Made by a program: the position numbers and the translations under genes. Positions 14,751 through 23,350 of a stretch of DNA of 24,729 nt are shown one piece after another. Below the pieces are notes generated by a model that ran no database searches, was not told the DNA's origin, and saw nothing but the letters and a program-made list of their open reading frames with translations. Numbering within the stretch: position 1 is the stretch's first letter; the number at the start of each line of letters is the position of its first letter. Origin of the DNA: SCGC-AAA076-P13 sp963926355 (lineage in GTDB: Bacteria > Pseudomonadota > Gammaproteobacteria > Magnimaribacterales > D2472); the NCBI GenBank assembly GCA_963926355.1, contig CAWUWW010000007.1, positions 1 to 24,729 on the forward strand. Reading direction: 5' to 3'.

Positions 14751-15376
14751 ATAAACAAAAAATAAAAATTTGCGGAATATCAGATCTTATTATTTTAAAA
14801 AACTTAATAGATCTAGAGGTCGATTACATTGGGTTTATTTTCTTTAACAAAAGTCCAAGACATGTGGATGATGATTTTCTTGAAATCGTAAAAACTATAA
14901 ACTTTAAATTAACTAGACCCGTATGCGTTTTTGTAAATCCTAAAGAGGAGGATGTTTATAAAGTCTCCTCATATTTTACTAATCCCATTCTGCAATTTCA
15001 TGGAGATGAATCGCTAGATTTTTGTGAGTCATTTGGCTTAGATTTTTGGAAAGTTATTCGCGTTAAGGATAAAAATGATTTAGATTTAATGCAAGACTAC
15101 CCAACAGCCTCAGCAATACTTTTAGAAAATCACAAGCCTGGAATCTATGGGGGAACCGGAGAGACTTTTAATTGGGATATTCTAGATTCTATGCCAGAAC
15201 TTGATAATAATATTGTCCTTTCTGGTGGAATTAATTTAGAAAATGTACATAATGCAATAGCAACAAACTCTTGGTGTATAGACATTAATTCTGGAGTTGA
15301 ATCCGAGAAAGGCGTAAAAGATATAAAATTAATAAACAGTATATTAACTAAAATAAAACACGATGAAATCAAATAA
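14747..15376 (+). CDS. trpF: Phosphoribosylanthranilate isomerase TrpF
   Basis: TrpF performs the Amadori rearrangement of phosphoribosylanthranilate in tryptophan synthesis. It is a 209-residue single (alpha/beta)8 barrel, not fused to TrpC as in E. coli. The general base Cys9 lies in IKICGIS, 'YIGFIFFNKSPRHV' near residues 26-39 is typical, 'GGTGETFNWDIL' is near 135-146, and the phosphate-binding end is 'VLSGGINLENV' and 'IDINSGVESEKGVKD'. The ATGA overlap joins it to truA, and its 3' end overlaps trpB by 14 bases. trpE, trpD and trpC are not in the window. Confidence 0.95.
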   Translation: MNKQKIKICGISDLIILKNLIDLEVDYIGFIFFNKSPRHVDDDFLEIVKTINFKLTRPVCVFVNPKEEDVYKVSSYFTNPILQFHGDESLDFCESFGLDFWKVIRVKDKNDLDLMQDYPTASAILLENHKPGIYGGTGETFNWDILDSMPELDNNIVLSGGINLENVHNAIATNSWCIDINSGVESEKGVKDIKLINSILTKIKHDEIK

Positions 15377-16568
15377 ATTTAACTTACCTGATAGCAATGG
15401 ATTTTTTGGAGAATTTGGAGGCAAGTTCGTCCCTGAAACACTAATGTATGCATTAGAAGAGCTAGAAAATACCTATAACGAATTAAAAGATAATAAAGAT
15501 TTTCAACATGAATTCTATAGCGACTTATCTAATTTTGTTGGAAGACCTTCGCCTTTATATTTTGCTGAACGCTTAACAAAGCACTACGGATCTGGTTCTA
15601 TTTGGTTAAAACGAGAAGATTTAAATCACACAGGTGCTCATAAAATTAACAATACAGTTGGTCAAATTTTACTTGCAAAGCATATGGGCAAAAAAAGAAT
15701 TATTGCAGAAACTGGAGCAGGACAACATGGCGTAGCCACAGCAACCGTTGCAGCAAGACTGGGCCTTGAATGTCATATATATATGGGTGCAGAGGATGTC
15801 AAAAGGCAATCATTAAATGTTTATAGAATTAAGTTACTAGGTGCTGAAGTTCATGCTGTTGATTCTGGAACAGCAACCCTTAAAGATGCACTTAACGAAG
15901 CTCTAAGAGATTGGGTTACTAATGTTGATGATACTTATTATATTATTGGCAGTGTTACCGGCCCCCATCCATATCCTATGATTGTTAGAGACTTCAATTC
16001 AGTTGTTGGACAAGAGCTCATCAAACAATCAAAAGACTCTTTTAATTCAATGCCCGATGCTATTGTTGCATGTGTTGGCGGCGGCTCTAATGCAATGGGG
16101 ATATTTTATCCATTTATAGATATACCTGAAACAAGGTTAATAGGAGTCGAGGCTGGCGGTAACGGAATTTCAACAGGGGAGCATGCCGCTCCTTTAAATG
16201 ATGGAACGCCAGGGGTATTGCATGGAGCTAGAAGTTATTTAATGCAAGACGAAGCTGGTCAAATCATGGACACTAAGTCAGTTTCAGCGGGTTTAGACTA
16301 CCCAGGAGTTGGTCCAGAGCATTCATGGTTAAAAGATATAGGTAGAGCTGAGTATGTTGCTGTAAATGATGATGAGGCTCTAAAAGCATTTCATGAAGTT
16401 ACAGAATTAGAGGGAATCATGCCGGCGCTTGAGACTGCACATGCCTTTGCTTATCTTGGACCTTTGATGAAAGAATTGCCTGATACAGCAAATGTTGTAG
16501 TCAACGTTTCAGGAAGGGGCGATAAAGATATTAATACTGTTGCTAAAATAGATGGGATTGAGTTTTGA
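15363..16568 (+). CDS. trpB: Tryptophan synthase beta subunit TrpB
   Basis: TrpB condenses indole, channelled from TrpA, with serine to tryptophan using pyridoxal phosphate. The 401-residue protein has the PLP lysine Lys94 in LNHTGAHKINNTVGQ, the 'GAGQHGVATATVAA' loop near 118-131, the phosphate-binding 'ACVGGGSNAMG' near 236-246 and 'GARSYLMQDEAGQI', all of the TrpB1 type that partners with TrpA. It starts with 'GFFGEFGGKFVPETLM'. It overlaps trpF by 14 bases and trpA by four. No deviation at an active-site residue was noted. Confidence 0.97.
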   Translation: MKSNKFNLPDSNGFFGEFGGKFVPETLMYALEELENTYNELKDNKDFQHEFYSDLSNFVGRPSPLYFAERLTKHYGSGSIWLKREDLNHTGAHKINNTVGQILLAKHMGKKRIIAETGAGQHGVATATVAARLGLECHIYMGAEDVKRQSLNVYRIKLLGAEVHAVDSGTATLKDALNEALRDWVTNVDDTYYIIGSVTGPHPYPMIVRDFNSVVGQELIKQSKDSFNSMPDAIVACVGGGSNAMGIFYPFIDIPETRLIGVEAGGNGISTGEHAAPLNDGTPGVLHGARSYLMQDEAGQIMDTKSVSAGLDYPGVGPEHSWLKDIGRAEYVAVNDDEALKAFHEVTELEGIMPALETAHAFAYLGPLMKELPDTANVVVNVSGRGDKDINTVAKIDGIEF

Positions 16569-17344
16569 ACAGGCTTACAACAACCCTAAAAAACCTCAAA
16601 GACAATAATCAAAAAGCTTTAGTCTCTTATCTTGTGGCCGGTGACCCTGACTTAGATACGACTTTGGAGTTAATGCATCTTTTTGTAAACTCAGGCGTAG
16701 ATATTATAGAAATTGGTGTTCCCTTTACAGACCCTATAGCAGAAGGACCAACAATACAAAGAGCTCATGATAGAGCACTTAAAAATAATATTTCATTAAA
16801 AATGATATTTGATCTAGTCCAAGAATTTAGAAAAAATAATGATCATACGCCTATTATTTTAATGGGATATTTAAATACATTTATTTCACATATTGATTTA
16901 GTTCAATCAACTAAAATAATTGATTCTATTTTGGTTGTTGATATACCTGGTGAATTAAGTCTAAAAGACTACGGCATAACAAACCCTGATATTAATACTA
17001 TTTCTCTTATCTCACCGACTACTACAGACAATAGAATTGAGTTGATTGCAAAAAATAGTACAGGTTTTATTTATTACGTTAATTTAAGGGGAGTCACAGG
17101 CTCATCAAATCTTGATATAAATGAAATAAAGAATAATATTAAAAAAATTAAAAAACACTCAGATCTGCCCACACTTGCTGGGTTTGGAATCAAATCTGCC
17201 AGCGACGCTAAAATGTTAGCTGAGTGCTCTGACGGAGTGATTATAGGAAGCTCTATAGTGCAAATGATAAATGAAAGCGCTAATTCAAAAGAATTTGCTA
17301 GAATAGGTGAATATCTTAAGGAGATTAAACAGGCAATATCATGA
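16565..17344 (+). CDS. trpA: Tryptophan synthase alpha subunit TrpA
   Basis: TrpA cleaves indole-3-glycerol phosphate to indole and glyceraldehyde 3-phosphate and passes indole to TrpB. The 259-residue barrel has 'SYLVAGDPDLDTTLE' near 21-35, the catalytic Glu49 in IIEIGVPFTDP, the loop 'GFIYYVNLRGVTGSS' and the phosphate-binding 'LAGFGIKSASDA' and 'GVIIGSSIV'. Two oddities: the start is TTG at 16565, overlapping the trpB stop (TTGA), with no ATG nearby; and the residue matching E. coli catalytic Asp60 is Glu60 (DPIAEGPT instead of DPLADGP). It is slightly shorter than E. coli TrpA (268). The subunit pair and position make the assignment secure; activity with Glu60 is an inference. Confidence 0.95.
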   Translation: MNRLTTTLKNLKDNNQKALVSYLVAGDPDLDTTLELMHLFVNSGVDIIEIGVPFTDPIAEGPTIQRAHDRALKNNISLKMIFDLVQEFRKNNDHTPIILMGYLNTFISHIDLVQSTKIIDSILVVDIPGELSLKDYGITNPDINTISLISPTTTDNRIELIAKNSTGFIYYVNLRGVTGSSNLDINEIKNNIKKIKKHSDLPTLAGFGIKSASDAKMLAECSDGVIIGSSIVQMINESANSKEFARIGEYLKEIKQAIS

Positions 17345-18186
17345 ACTGGCTAACAAGACTCATACCTTCAATAGGAACCTCAAGGTCAAAGAGTACTGTT
17401 CCTGATGGTTTATGGAGTTCATGCCCGTCTTGTGAATCTGTTTTATATGCCCCTGAATTAGAAAAATCTTTATTTGTATGTTCTAAGTGCGATCATCACC
17501 TTAGAATTGGAGCTAGAAAAAGATTAGAAATATTTCTTGATAGAGGCTCTTTTAGCGAGATTGCAAAAGATATTAAAACTAAAGATATTTTAAAATTTAA
17601 AGACACAAAATATTATTCTTCTAGAATTAAAGACTCTATTGCGGCAACAGGTGAAAATGAAGCTATTATTGTAGGCAGCGGATCTCTAGATTCTATGCCT
17701 GTTGTAGCTGCAGCATTTGAATTTAGGTTTATGGGAGGCTCTATGGGGGGAGTTGTCGGTGAGAAATTTGTTCAAGGAATAAATCAAGCTATTGATAACC
17801 ACTGCCCATTTATTTGCTTTTCAACTAGTGGAGGAGCCAGAATGCAGGAATCAATGGTTTCTTTAATGCAGATGGCAAAAACTTCAGCAGCAATTCAAAA
17901 ACTTAAAAGTAAAAAATTACCTTATATATCTGTAATGGTTGATCCGGTATATGGCGGTGTTTCAGCAAGTTTAGCTATGTTGGGTGATATCAATATCGCA
18001 GAGCCCAATGCCTTTGTTGGTTTTGCAGGCAGAAGGGTGATAGAGCAAACAGTAAGAGTAGATCTCCCGGATGATTTTCAAAAAGCTGAGTTCCTTTTAA
18101 AAAATGGTGCAATAGATATGATTGTGCATAGAAAAAATATTAGAACAAAGGTACACAGGCTATTAAAAAAAATGTATAAAAGTTAA
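17341..18186 (+). CDS. accD: Acetyl-CoA carboxylase carboxyltransferase beta subunit AccD
   Basis: AccD with AccA transfers the carboxyl group from biotin to acetyl-CoA, giving malonyl-CoA for fatty acid synthesis. The 281-residue protein (E. coli 304) has the N-terminal zinc ribbon Cys28, Cys31, Cys47 and Cys50 (CPSCESVLY, then VCSKCDHHLRIGAR), followed by the carboxyltransferase core with 'FRFMGGSMGGVVGEKF', 'CFSTSGGARMQESMVSLMQM' and 'PVYGGVSASLAMLGDI'. It overlaps trpA by four bases (ATGA). In many relatives folC follows accD; here the SPOR gene follows directly, sharing one base (TAATG). Confidence 0.97.
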   Translation: MNWLTRLIPSIGTSRSKSTVPDGLWSSCPSCESVLYAPELEKSLFVCSKCDHHLRIGARKRLEIFLDRGSFSEIAKDIKTKDILKFKDTKYYSSRIKDSIAATGENEAIIVGSGSLDSMPVVAAAFEFRFMGGSMGGVVGEKFVQGINQAIDNHCPFICFSTSGGARMQESMVSLMQMAKTSAAIQKLKSKKLPYISVMVDPVYGGVSASLAMLGDINIAEPNAFVGFAGRRVIEQTVRVDLPDDFQKAEFLLKNGAIDMIVHRKNIRTKVHRLLKKMYKS

Positions 18187-18656
18187 TGAATAAAGAAAGA
18201 TTGATAGGGACATTTTTTAGCATCATTTTATTATTATTAGTTTTATTTGTTTTTTTAAGTCCCCAAATAGATTACCAACAAGAATTCAAAGTCCAAGCAG
18301 CAGCAATTGAAATACAAGACCCTGTAATAAAACTCCAACCATCAATTCAAGAAGAGCAAGTCACAATAAGCCCAGCTACCAAGAAAACAAACATATCTTT
18401 AATAGATGAATCTGACTTTGATTTATTTGTTATTAGGGTTCACGTGTTATCTTCAAAAGAGAATGCTTTAAAAATGGTAGGTCAAATAAACAACGGAGGA
18501 TTTCCAGCCTTTTCAGAGGTTTTTGGAACTAATGAAAATCTCCATGCTGTTTTTGTTGGACCATTCTTATCCGAAGAAGACATTACTAGCAATATAAAAC
18601 TCATTGAAGAAGTTTCAGAATCAACTAAAGGGGAGATATCCAGATGGAAGCTCTAG
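18186..18656 (+). CDS. SPOR-domain inner-membrane protein, DedD-like
   Basis: This is a 156-residue single-span protein: a short cytoplasmic N-terminus, a membrane helix at about 6-25 (LIGTFFSIILLLLVLFVFL), a Gln/Pro-rich periplasmic linker to about 75 and a C-terminal SPOR domain at about 77-155 (FVIRVHVLSSKENALKMVGQ, then FPAF and LHAVFVGPF). SPOR domains bind denuded peptidoglycan glycans at the division septum. The accD-(folC)-SPOR-cvpA-purF position is that of dedD, but the sequence is diverged, so I do not assign the symbol. It starts on the last base of accD and its 3' end overlaps cvpA by 13 bases. Confidence 0.8.
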   Translation: MNKERLIGTFFSIILLLLVLFVFLSPQIDYQQEFKVQAAAIEIQDPVIKLQPSIQEEQVTISPATKKTNISLIDESDFDLFVIRVHVLSSKENALKMVGQINNGGFPAFSEVFGTNENLHAVFVGPFLSEEDITSNIKLIEEVSESTKGEISRWKL

Positions 18657-19228
18657 GTCTTAATATTGCTGATTGGTTTATTTTAATTGTTCTAAGTGCC
18701 TCGGGTCTTATATCTCTTTCAAGAGGCTTTACCAAAGAATTTCTATCATTATTCCTATGGGTTGTTGCTTTTGTCGCTGCTGTCAGTCTTGAATTTATTG
18801 CAACTCCAAAAATAACTGAATTTATAGGCAATGCAGAAGTTGCTAAAATTCTTTCATACATAGTTGTTTTCATGACCACTATCATCCTTGGGGGGATGGT
18901 AATAAAATTTATTAGTAAATTAATTAAATGGTCTGGAGCATCAGGTTTTGATCGCTTCCTTGGAGTTTTATTTGGTCTTGCGCGTGGCCTAATAGTTCTT
19001 TTTGTTATTTTCTTACTCCTACCTTCAAGCATTAAATCAACAGATCTTATTGATAATTCTAAAATCACACCAGTCATTGAAAAATACGCTCCCCAAATTG
19101 AAGCTTATTTAAGAAATTTAATAGATAATACCGATCTTGTAGAGGAGGCCATGGAAGTCATTGAACCTATAAAAGAGAGTTTAATCCCCATAGTCGAAGA
19201 ATTAAATCCAATTGAAGGGGAAACCTAA
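18644..19228 (+). CDS. cvpA: CvpA family membrane protein
   Basis: CvpA proteins are inner-membrane proteins, required for colicin V production in E. coli and linked to envelope homeostasis. The 194-residue protein shows four hydrophobic spans (about 11-28, 34-54, 65-90 and 104-127), with the family's 'SLSRGFTKEFLSL' after the first and 'FDRFLGVLFGLARG' before the last, then an acidic, probably soluble C-terminal tail (about 130-194). A GGGAGA lies about eight bases before the ATG, inside the SPOR gene. The stop shares one base with the purF start (TAATG). The cvpA-purF order is widely conserved. Confidence 0.9.
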   Translation: MEALGLNIADWFILIVLSASGLISLSRGFTKEFLSLFLWVVAFVAAVSLEFIATPKITEFIGNAEVAKILSYIVVFMTTIILGGMVIKFISKLIKWSGASGFDRFLGVLFGLARGLIVLFVIFLLLPSSIKSTDLIDNSKITPVIEKYAPQIEAYLRNLIDNTDLVEEAMEVIEPIKESLIPIVEELNPIEGET

Positions 19229-20706
19229 TGTGTGGAATAGTTGGAATATCAGCAGAGACAAATGTAGCCGCTGAGATTTATGACTCTCTCTTAATGCTTC
19301 AGCATAGAGGCCAAGATGCTGCGGGTATGGTTGTCTGCGATTCTGAAGGCAAATTAAATAGTAGAAAATCCATGGGATACGTTAGAGATGTATTTCATCA
19401 AGGCCATATGAATAAACTTGTAGGCTCCTATGGAATAGGCCATGTCAGGTATCCAACGGCAGGTGGAGCAGGAAAAGAATTTGCTCAGCCTATGTACGTT
19501 AACTCACCATACGGAATCAGCCTTGCACACAATGGCAATTTAACTAATCACAAAGCATTAGCTAATGAATTATTTCATGCAGAGATGAGGCATATTAATA
19601 CTGATTCAGATTCAGAGGTCCTCTTAAATATATTTGCACACGAGCTATCGAAGCAGCGTGAAATTTACCCTAAAGCTGAGCACATATTTAAAGCTGTCAC
19701 AAAGACACATATAAGATGTGAAGGTGCTTATGCAGTTATTGCCCTAATAACTGGCCATGGCATTTTAGGATTTAGAGACAATAATGGCATTAGGCCTTTA
19801 TGCATAGGCATCAGAGAGGGAAAAACTAGAAAAGAATACATAATGGCATCTGAGGACGCTTTATTTTCCTCACAGGGATTTGAAAAGCTTAGAGATGTTG
19901 AACCAGGTGAAGCTGTTTTTATAAATAAGAATGGAGAGCTTTTCTCTCAACAATGTTCTGACACGCCTCTTAAAAGACCATGTATTTTTGAATACGTATA
20001 TTTTTCAAGACCTGATTCTAATATAGATGAAATCTCAGTATATAAATCTAGAATGAGAATGGGATCCAAGTTAGCTCAATCAATTAAATTACAAAAACCT
20101 AATCATGATATTGATGTTGTTATTCCGATACCAGACAGCTCAACAACAGCTGCTCTCCAACTTGCTGTAGATTTAGAAGTTCCTTATAGAGAAGGCTTTG
20201 TTAAAAATAGATATATAGGCAGAACATTCATAATGCCCAATCAAGAAGAAAGAAAAAAATCAGTTAGAAGAAAACTAAATATTTTAGACCTTGAGTTTAA
20301 TGGCAAGAATGTTCTATTGGTTGATGACTCTATTGTCAGAGGAACTACCAGTAAAAAGATTATAGAAATGGCAAAAGAGGCTGGTGCAAAAAAAGTTTAT
20401 TTTGCTTCTGCAGCCCCTGCAATTAAATACCAAAACCTATATGGAATTGATATGCCAGCAACTAATGAACTTGTTGCATCAAACAAAACAACGGAAGAGG
20501 TCGCGGCAGAAATTGGTGCTGATTGGCTTGTTTACCAGACTTTAGAAGATCTTATAGATACCGTTAGTGTTGGAAATCCAGACATAAAAGAGTTTGAAAC
20601 TTCAATTTTTACAGGTAAATACATAACCCCTCTTAGTGAAAACTACCTCGAGGAGTTACAGAATTCTCGTAGAAACGATACTAAAACGTTAAGTAATACC
20701 GCTTAA
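19228..20706 (+). CDS. purF: Amidophosphoribosyltransferase PurF
   Basis: PurF uses glutamine to aminate PRPP, the first committed step of purine synthesis. The 492-residue protein starts MCGIVGIS. Cys2, exposed after Met removal, is the glutaminase nucleophile, so no propeptide is present. The glutaminase domain (about 1-230) has 'LLMLQHRGQDAAGM', 'GIGHVRYPTAGG' and 'SLAHNGNLTNH'. The PRTase domain has the PRPP loop VLLVDDSIVRGTTSKKI at 362-378. It is the last gene of the plus-strand run. Its TAA (20704-20706) overlaps the acnB stop on the other strand, leaving no room for a terminator. Confidence 0.97.
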   Translation: MCGIVGISAETNVAAEIYDSLLMLQHRGQDAAGMVVCDSEGKLNSRKSMGYVRDVFHQGHMNKLVGSYGIGHVRYPTAGGAGKEFAQPMYVNSPYGISLAHNGNLTNHKALANELFHAEMRHINTDSDSEVLLNIFAHELSKQREIYPKAEHIFKAVTKTHIRCEGAYAVIALITGHGILGFRDNNGIRPLCIGIREGKTRKEYIMASEDALFSSQGFEKLRDVEPGEAVFINKNGELFSQQCSDTPLKRPCIFEYVYFSRPDSNIDEISVYKSRMRMGSKLAQSIKLQKPNHDIDVVIPIPDSSTTAALQLAVDLEVPYREGFVKNRYIGRTFIMPNQEERKKSVRRKLNILDLEFNGKNVLLVDDSIVRGTTSKKIIEMAKEAGAKKVYFASAAPAIKYQNLYGIDMPATNELVASNKTTEEVAAEIGADWLVYQTLEDLIDTVSVGNPDIKEFETSIFTGKYITPLSENYLEELQNSRRNDTKTLSNTA

Positions 20707-23285
20707 ATCGGATTTACTATATTAATCGCTGGAATCTCAGCGCTATTAGCACTTTGAACATAAGTATCAATTTCATTGAAGTTTAAATACTTATAAATTT
20801 CATCAGAAAGAGGATTGATATCTTCCATATATTTATGATATTCCTCAACTGTTGGTAATTTTCCAAGTATAGATGCAATAGCTGAAAGCTCAGCTGAGGC
20901 TAAAAATACATTAGCACCATCGCCCAATCTATTTGGGAAGTTTCTCGTTGAAGTTGATACAACAGTAGAGTTAGCTAAAACCCTTGCCTGGTTACCCATG
21001 CATAATGAACATCCTGGAATTTCAGTTCTAGCACCAGAGGTACCAAAGATATTATAAATACCTTCTTCCATAAGTTGCTTTTCATCCATCTTAGTTGGAG
21101 GCACAACCCATAATCTTGCTTTAGTTCCTTTATGCTTTTCAAGTAACGTACCAGCTGCTCTAAAGTGTCCAATATTTGTCATACAAGAGCCAATAAAGAC
21201 TTCTTGAATTTCAGTGTTAGCTACTTCAGAAAGAGGTTTAATATCATCAGGATCATTAGGACATGCTAATAAAGGCTCTGTTATCTCATTTAAATCAATT
21301 TCGATAATCTCTGCATATTCAGCATTTGCATCTGGCTCAAGAAGTTCTGGGTTTGCAATCCATTCTTCCATGGCTACAGCTCTTCTTTCAAGAGTCTTGG
21401 CATCACCATATCCGCTAGCTATCATCCATCTCAACATTACAATATTTGATTTAAGGTATTCAATGATTGGCTCTTTATTCAACCTTACCGTACATCCAGA
21501 TGCTGATCTTTCAGCAGAGGCATCTGATAATTCAAAAGCTTGCTCAACTTTCATATCAGGCAAACCTTCAATCTCTAAACATTTACCGGAGAAGATATTT
21601 TTCTTACCCTCTTTAGCAACAGTTAATAAACCTTTTTGAATTGCTGCGTAAGGGATGGCATTAACTAAATCTCTAAGTGTTATTCCTGGTTGCATCTCAC
21701 CTTTAAATCTTACTAATACAGATTCAGGCATATCTAAAGGCATTACTCCTAGAGCTGCAGCAAAAGCTACTAAACCAGATCCGGCTGGGAAGCTTATTCC
21801 AATAGGGAATCTTGTATGACTATCACCACCAGTACCAACTCCATCAGGTAATAGCATTCTGTTTAACCAAGAGTGAATAATTCCATCTCCTGGTCTTAAT
21901 GAAACTCCACCACGATTCATAATGAAATCCGGTAGGTTGTGCTGAGTGTCTATATCAACTGGCTTTGGGTAGGCTGCTGTATGACAGAAAGACTGCATAA
22001 CTAGATCAGCTGAGAAGCCAAGACATGCTAGCTCTTTTAGCTCGTCTCTTGTCATAGGTCCGGTTGTGTCCTGGGAACCAACCGTTGTCATTCTTGGTTC
22101 ACAATAAGTTCCAGGTCTTATTCCTGCTACTCCACATGCTTTACCAACCATTTTTTGTGCAAGCGTATACCCTTTATCAGATGCTTCTTCTGCATCCGGT
22201 CTTCTAAAAACATTAGTAGCTTCTAAATCTAAAGCTTCCCTTGTTTTGTCTGTAAGCTGCCTACCAATAATTAATGGAATCCTTCCGTTTGCCCTCACTT
22301 CATCAAGTAACACATCTGTCTTTAATTCAAAGGTAGATAAAACTTCATTAGTATTAGCGTCAAGAACTTTGCCGTTATGAGGTTCAAGAATAATCTCTTG
22401 TCCCATCTTCATAGTTGATACATCTAACTCAATAGGAAAGGCGCCTGAATCTTCAAGGGTATTAAAGAAAATGGGAGCAATCTTGCTGCCAAAGCAAAAA
22501 CCACCTTCTTTTTTGTTCGGTATATAAGGAATATCATCTCCCATATGCCATAGCACTGAGTTGGTAGCTGACTTTCTTGAAGATCCTGTACCAACAACAT
22601 CGCCAACAAATACAAGCGGGTTGCCTTTCTTTTTTAATTCTTCTAAAGTTTCAAGAGGTCTTTCAAGTCCTTCTCTTGGCATTTTGAACATAGCTAATGC
22701 ATGAAGAGGGATGTCAGGTCTAGACCATGCATCAGTTGCAGGAGATAGGTCGTCAGTATTAATTTCTCCAGGAACTTTATATACAGTTAGTTTTATTTGA
22801 TCAGGTACTTCTGCCTTCTCAGTAAACCATTTACCTTCAGCCCATGCATCAACAACTTTTTTAGCATTCGCATTAATTTTAGATAATTCAAAAATTTCAT
22901 TAAAAGCATCAAAAATAAGAAGTGTCTCGCTTAAAGCATTTGCAGCCTCATCGCCAAGGTCATCTGTTTTCAGGCACTTAATAAGAGGTTGAATGTTATA
23001 TCCGCCAAGCATAGTTCCTAATAATTTAACTGCTTCAAGTTTTGTTATGAAAGGACTTGTTGCTTTTCCTGTGGTTATATCAGCAAGAAAAGCTGCTTTT
23101 ACATATGCTGATTGATCAACTCCCGCAGGAACTCTTTCTCTTAAAAGATGCAGAAGAAGTTCAGACTCTTCATGGTCAGATTTTAATAAATCGACTAATT
23201 GGGATGTTTGATCTGGGTCTAAAGGAAGGGCAGGGATGTTCTGTTGAGCTCTTTCTTGTTCGTGTATTTTGTATTCGTTTAGCAT
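20703..23285 (-). CDS. acnB: Aconitate hydratase B
   Basis: AcnB interconverts citrate and isocitrate in the TCA cycle, and in enterobacteria also hydrates 2-methyl-cis-aconitate for the methylcitrate cycle. From the ATG at 23285 the protein has 860 residues (E. coli 865) and begins MLNEYKIHEQERAQQNI. An ATG seven codons upstream is rejected because AGGAG (23294-23298) sits eight bases before 23285. The AcnB domain order is present: N-terminal HEAT-like region, swivel domain ('GDVVGTGSSRKSATNSVLWHM' spans it), then the catalytic core with 'GVGTGGDSHTRFP'. The 4Fe-4S ligands are Cys701 (FIGSCMTNIG), Cys759 and Cys762 (PGCSLCMGNQ). It converges on purF and is divergent from the DUF1289 gene. 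Confidence 0.97.
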   Translation of the reverse strand: MLNEYKIHEQERAQQNIPALPLDPDQTSQLVDLLKSDHEESELLLHLLRERVPAGVDQSAYVKAAFLADITTGKATSPFITKLEAVKLLGTMLGGYNIQPLIKCLKTDDLGDEAANALSETLLIFDAFNEIFELSKINANAKKVVDAWAEGKWFTEKAEVPDQIKLTVYKVPGEINTDDLSPATDAWSRPDIPLHALAMFKMPREGLERPLETLEELKKKGNPLVFVGDVVGTGSSRKSATNSVLWHMGDDIPYIPNKKEGGFCFGSKIAPIFFNTLEDSGAFPIELDVSTMKMGQEIILEPHNGKVLDANTNEVLSTFELKTDVLLDEVRANGRIPLIIGRQLTDKTREALDLEATNVFRRPDAEEASDKGYTLAQKMVGKACGVAGIRPGTYCEPRMTTVGSQDTTGPMTRDELKELACLGFSADLVMQSFCHTAAYPKPVDIDTQHNLPDFIMNRGGVSLRPGDGIIHSWLNRMLLPDGVGTGGDSHTRFPIGISFPAGSGLVAFAAALGVMPLDMPESVLVRFKGEMQPGITLRDLVNAIPYAAIQKGLLTVAKEGKKNIFSGKCLEIEGLPDMKVEQAFELSDASAERSASGCTVRLNKEPIIEYLKSNIVMLRWMIASGYGDAKTLERRAVAMEEWIANPELLEPDANAEYAEIIEIDLNEITEPLLACPNDPDDIKPLSEVANTEIQEVFIGSCMTNIGHFRAAGTLLEKHKGTKARLWVVPPTKMDEKQLMEEGIYNIFGTSGARTEIPGCSLCMGNQARVLANSTVVSTSTRNFPNRLGDGANVFLASAELSAIASILGKLPTVEEYHKYMEDINPLSDEIYKYLNFNEIDTYVQSANSAEIPAINIVNPI

Positions 23286-23293
23286 TGGTATGT

Positions 23294-23298
23294 CTCCT
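23294..23298 (-). promoter_or_regulatory. Ribosome binding site of acnB
   Basis: The minus strand reads AGGAG with eight bases to the ATG at 23285. It is one of the few strong Shine-Dalgarno sequences in the window and decides the start in favour of MLNEYK over the ATG at 23306, which it would otherwise lie within. Confidence 0.8.
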
Positions 23299-23350
23299 GC
23301 AAACATTTTACTCTTATGCTCATAGAGCTTCCACTAAAAACAGGGATTTT

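Noticed and set aside
14345..14758. Minus-strand open frame of 137 codons within truA
   Set aside because: It is a shadow of the conserved TruA frame with no independent support.
18625..19077. Minus-strand open frame of 150 codons opposite cvpA
   Set aside because: It is an Arg/Ile/Thr-rich shadow of the hydrophobic CvpA codons with no motif or ribosome site.
21214..21639. Plus-strand open frame of 141 codons opposite acnB
   Set aside because: It is antisense to the AcnB core; the Ser-rich translation has no recognisable domain.
23286..23306. Upstream ATG giving an 867-residue AcnB
   Set aside because: The AGGAG ribosome site at 23294-23298 falls within this stretch and is correctly spaced for the ATG at 23285, which matches the AcnB family start.
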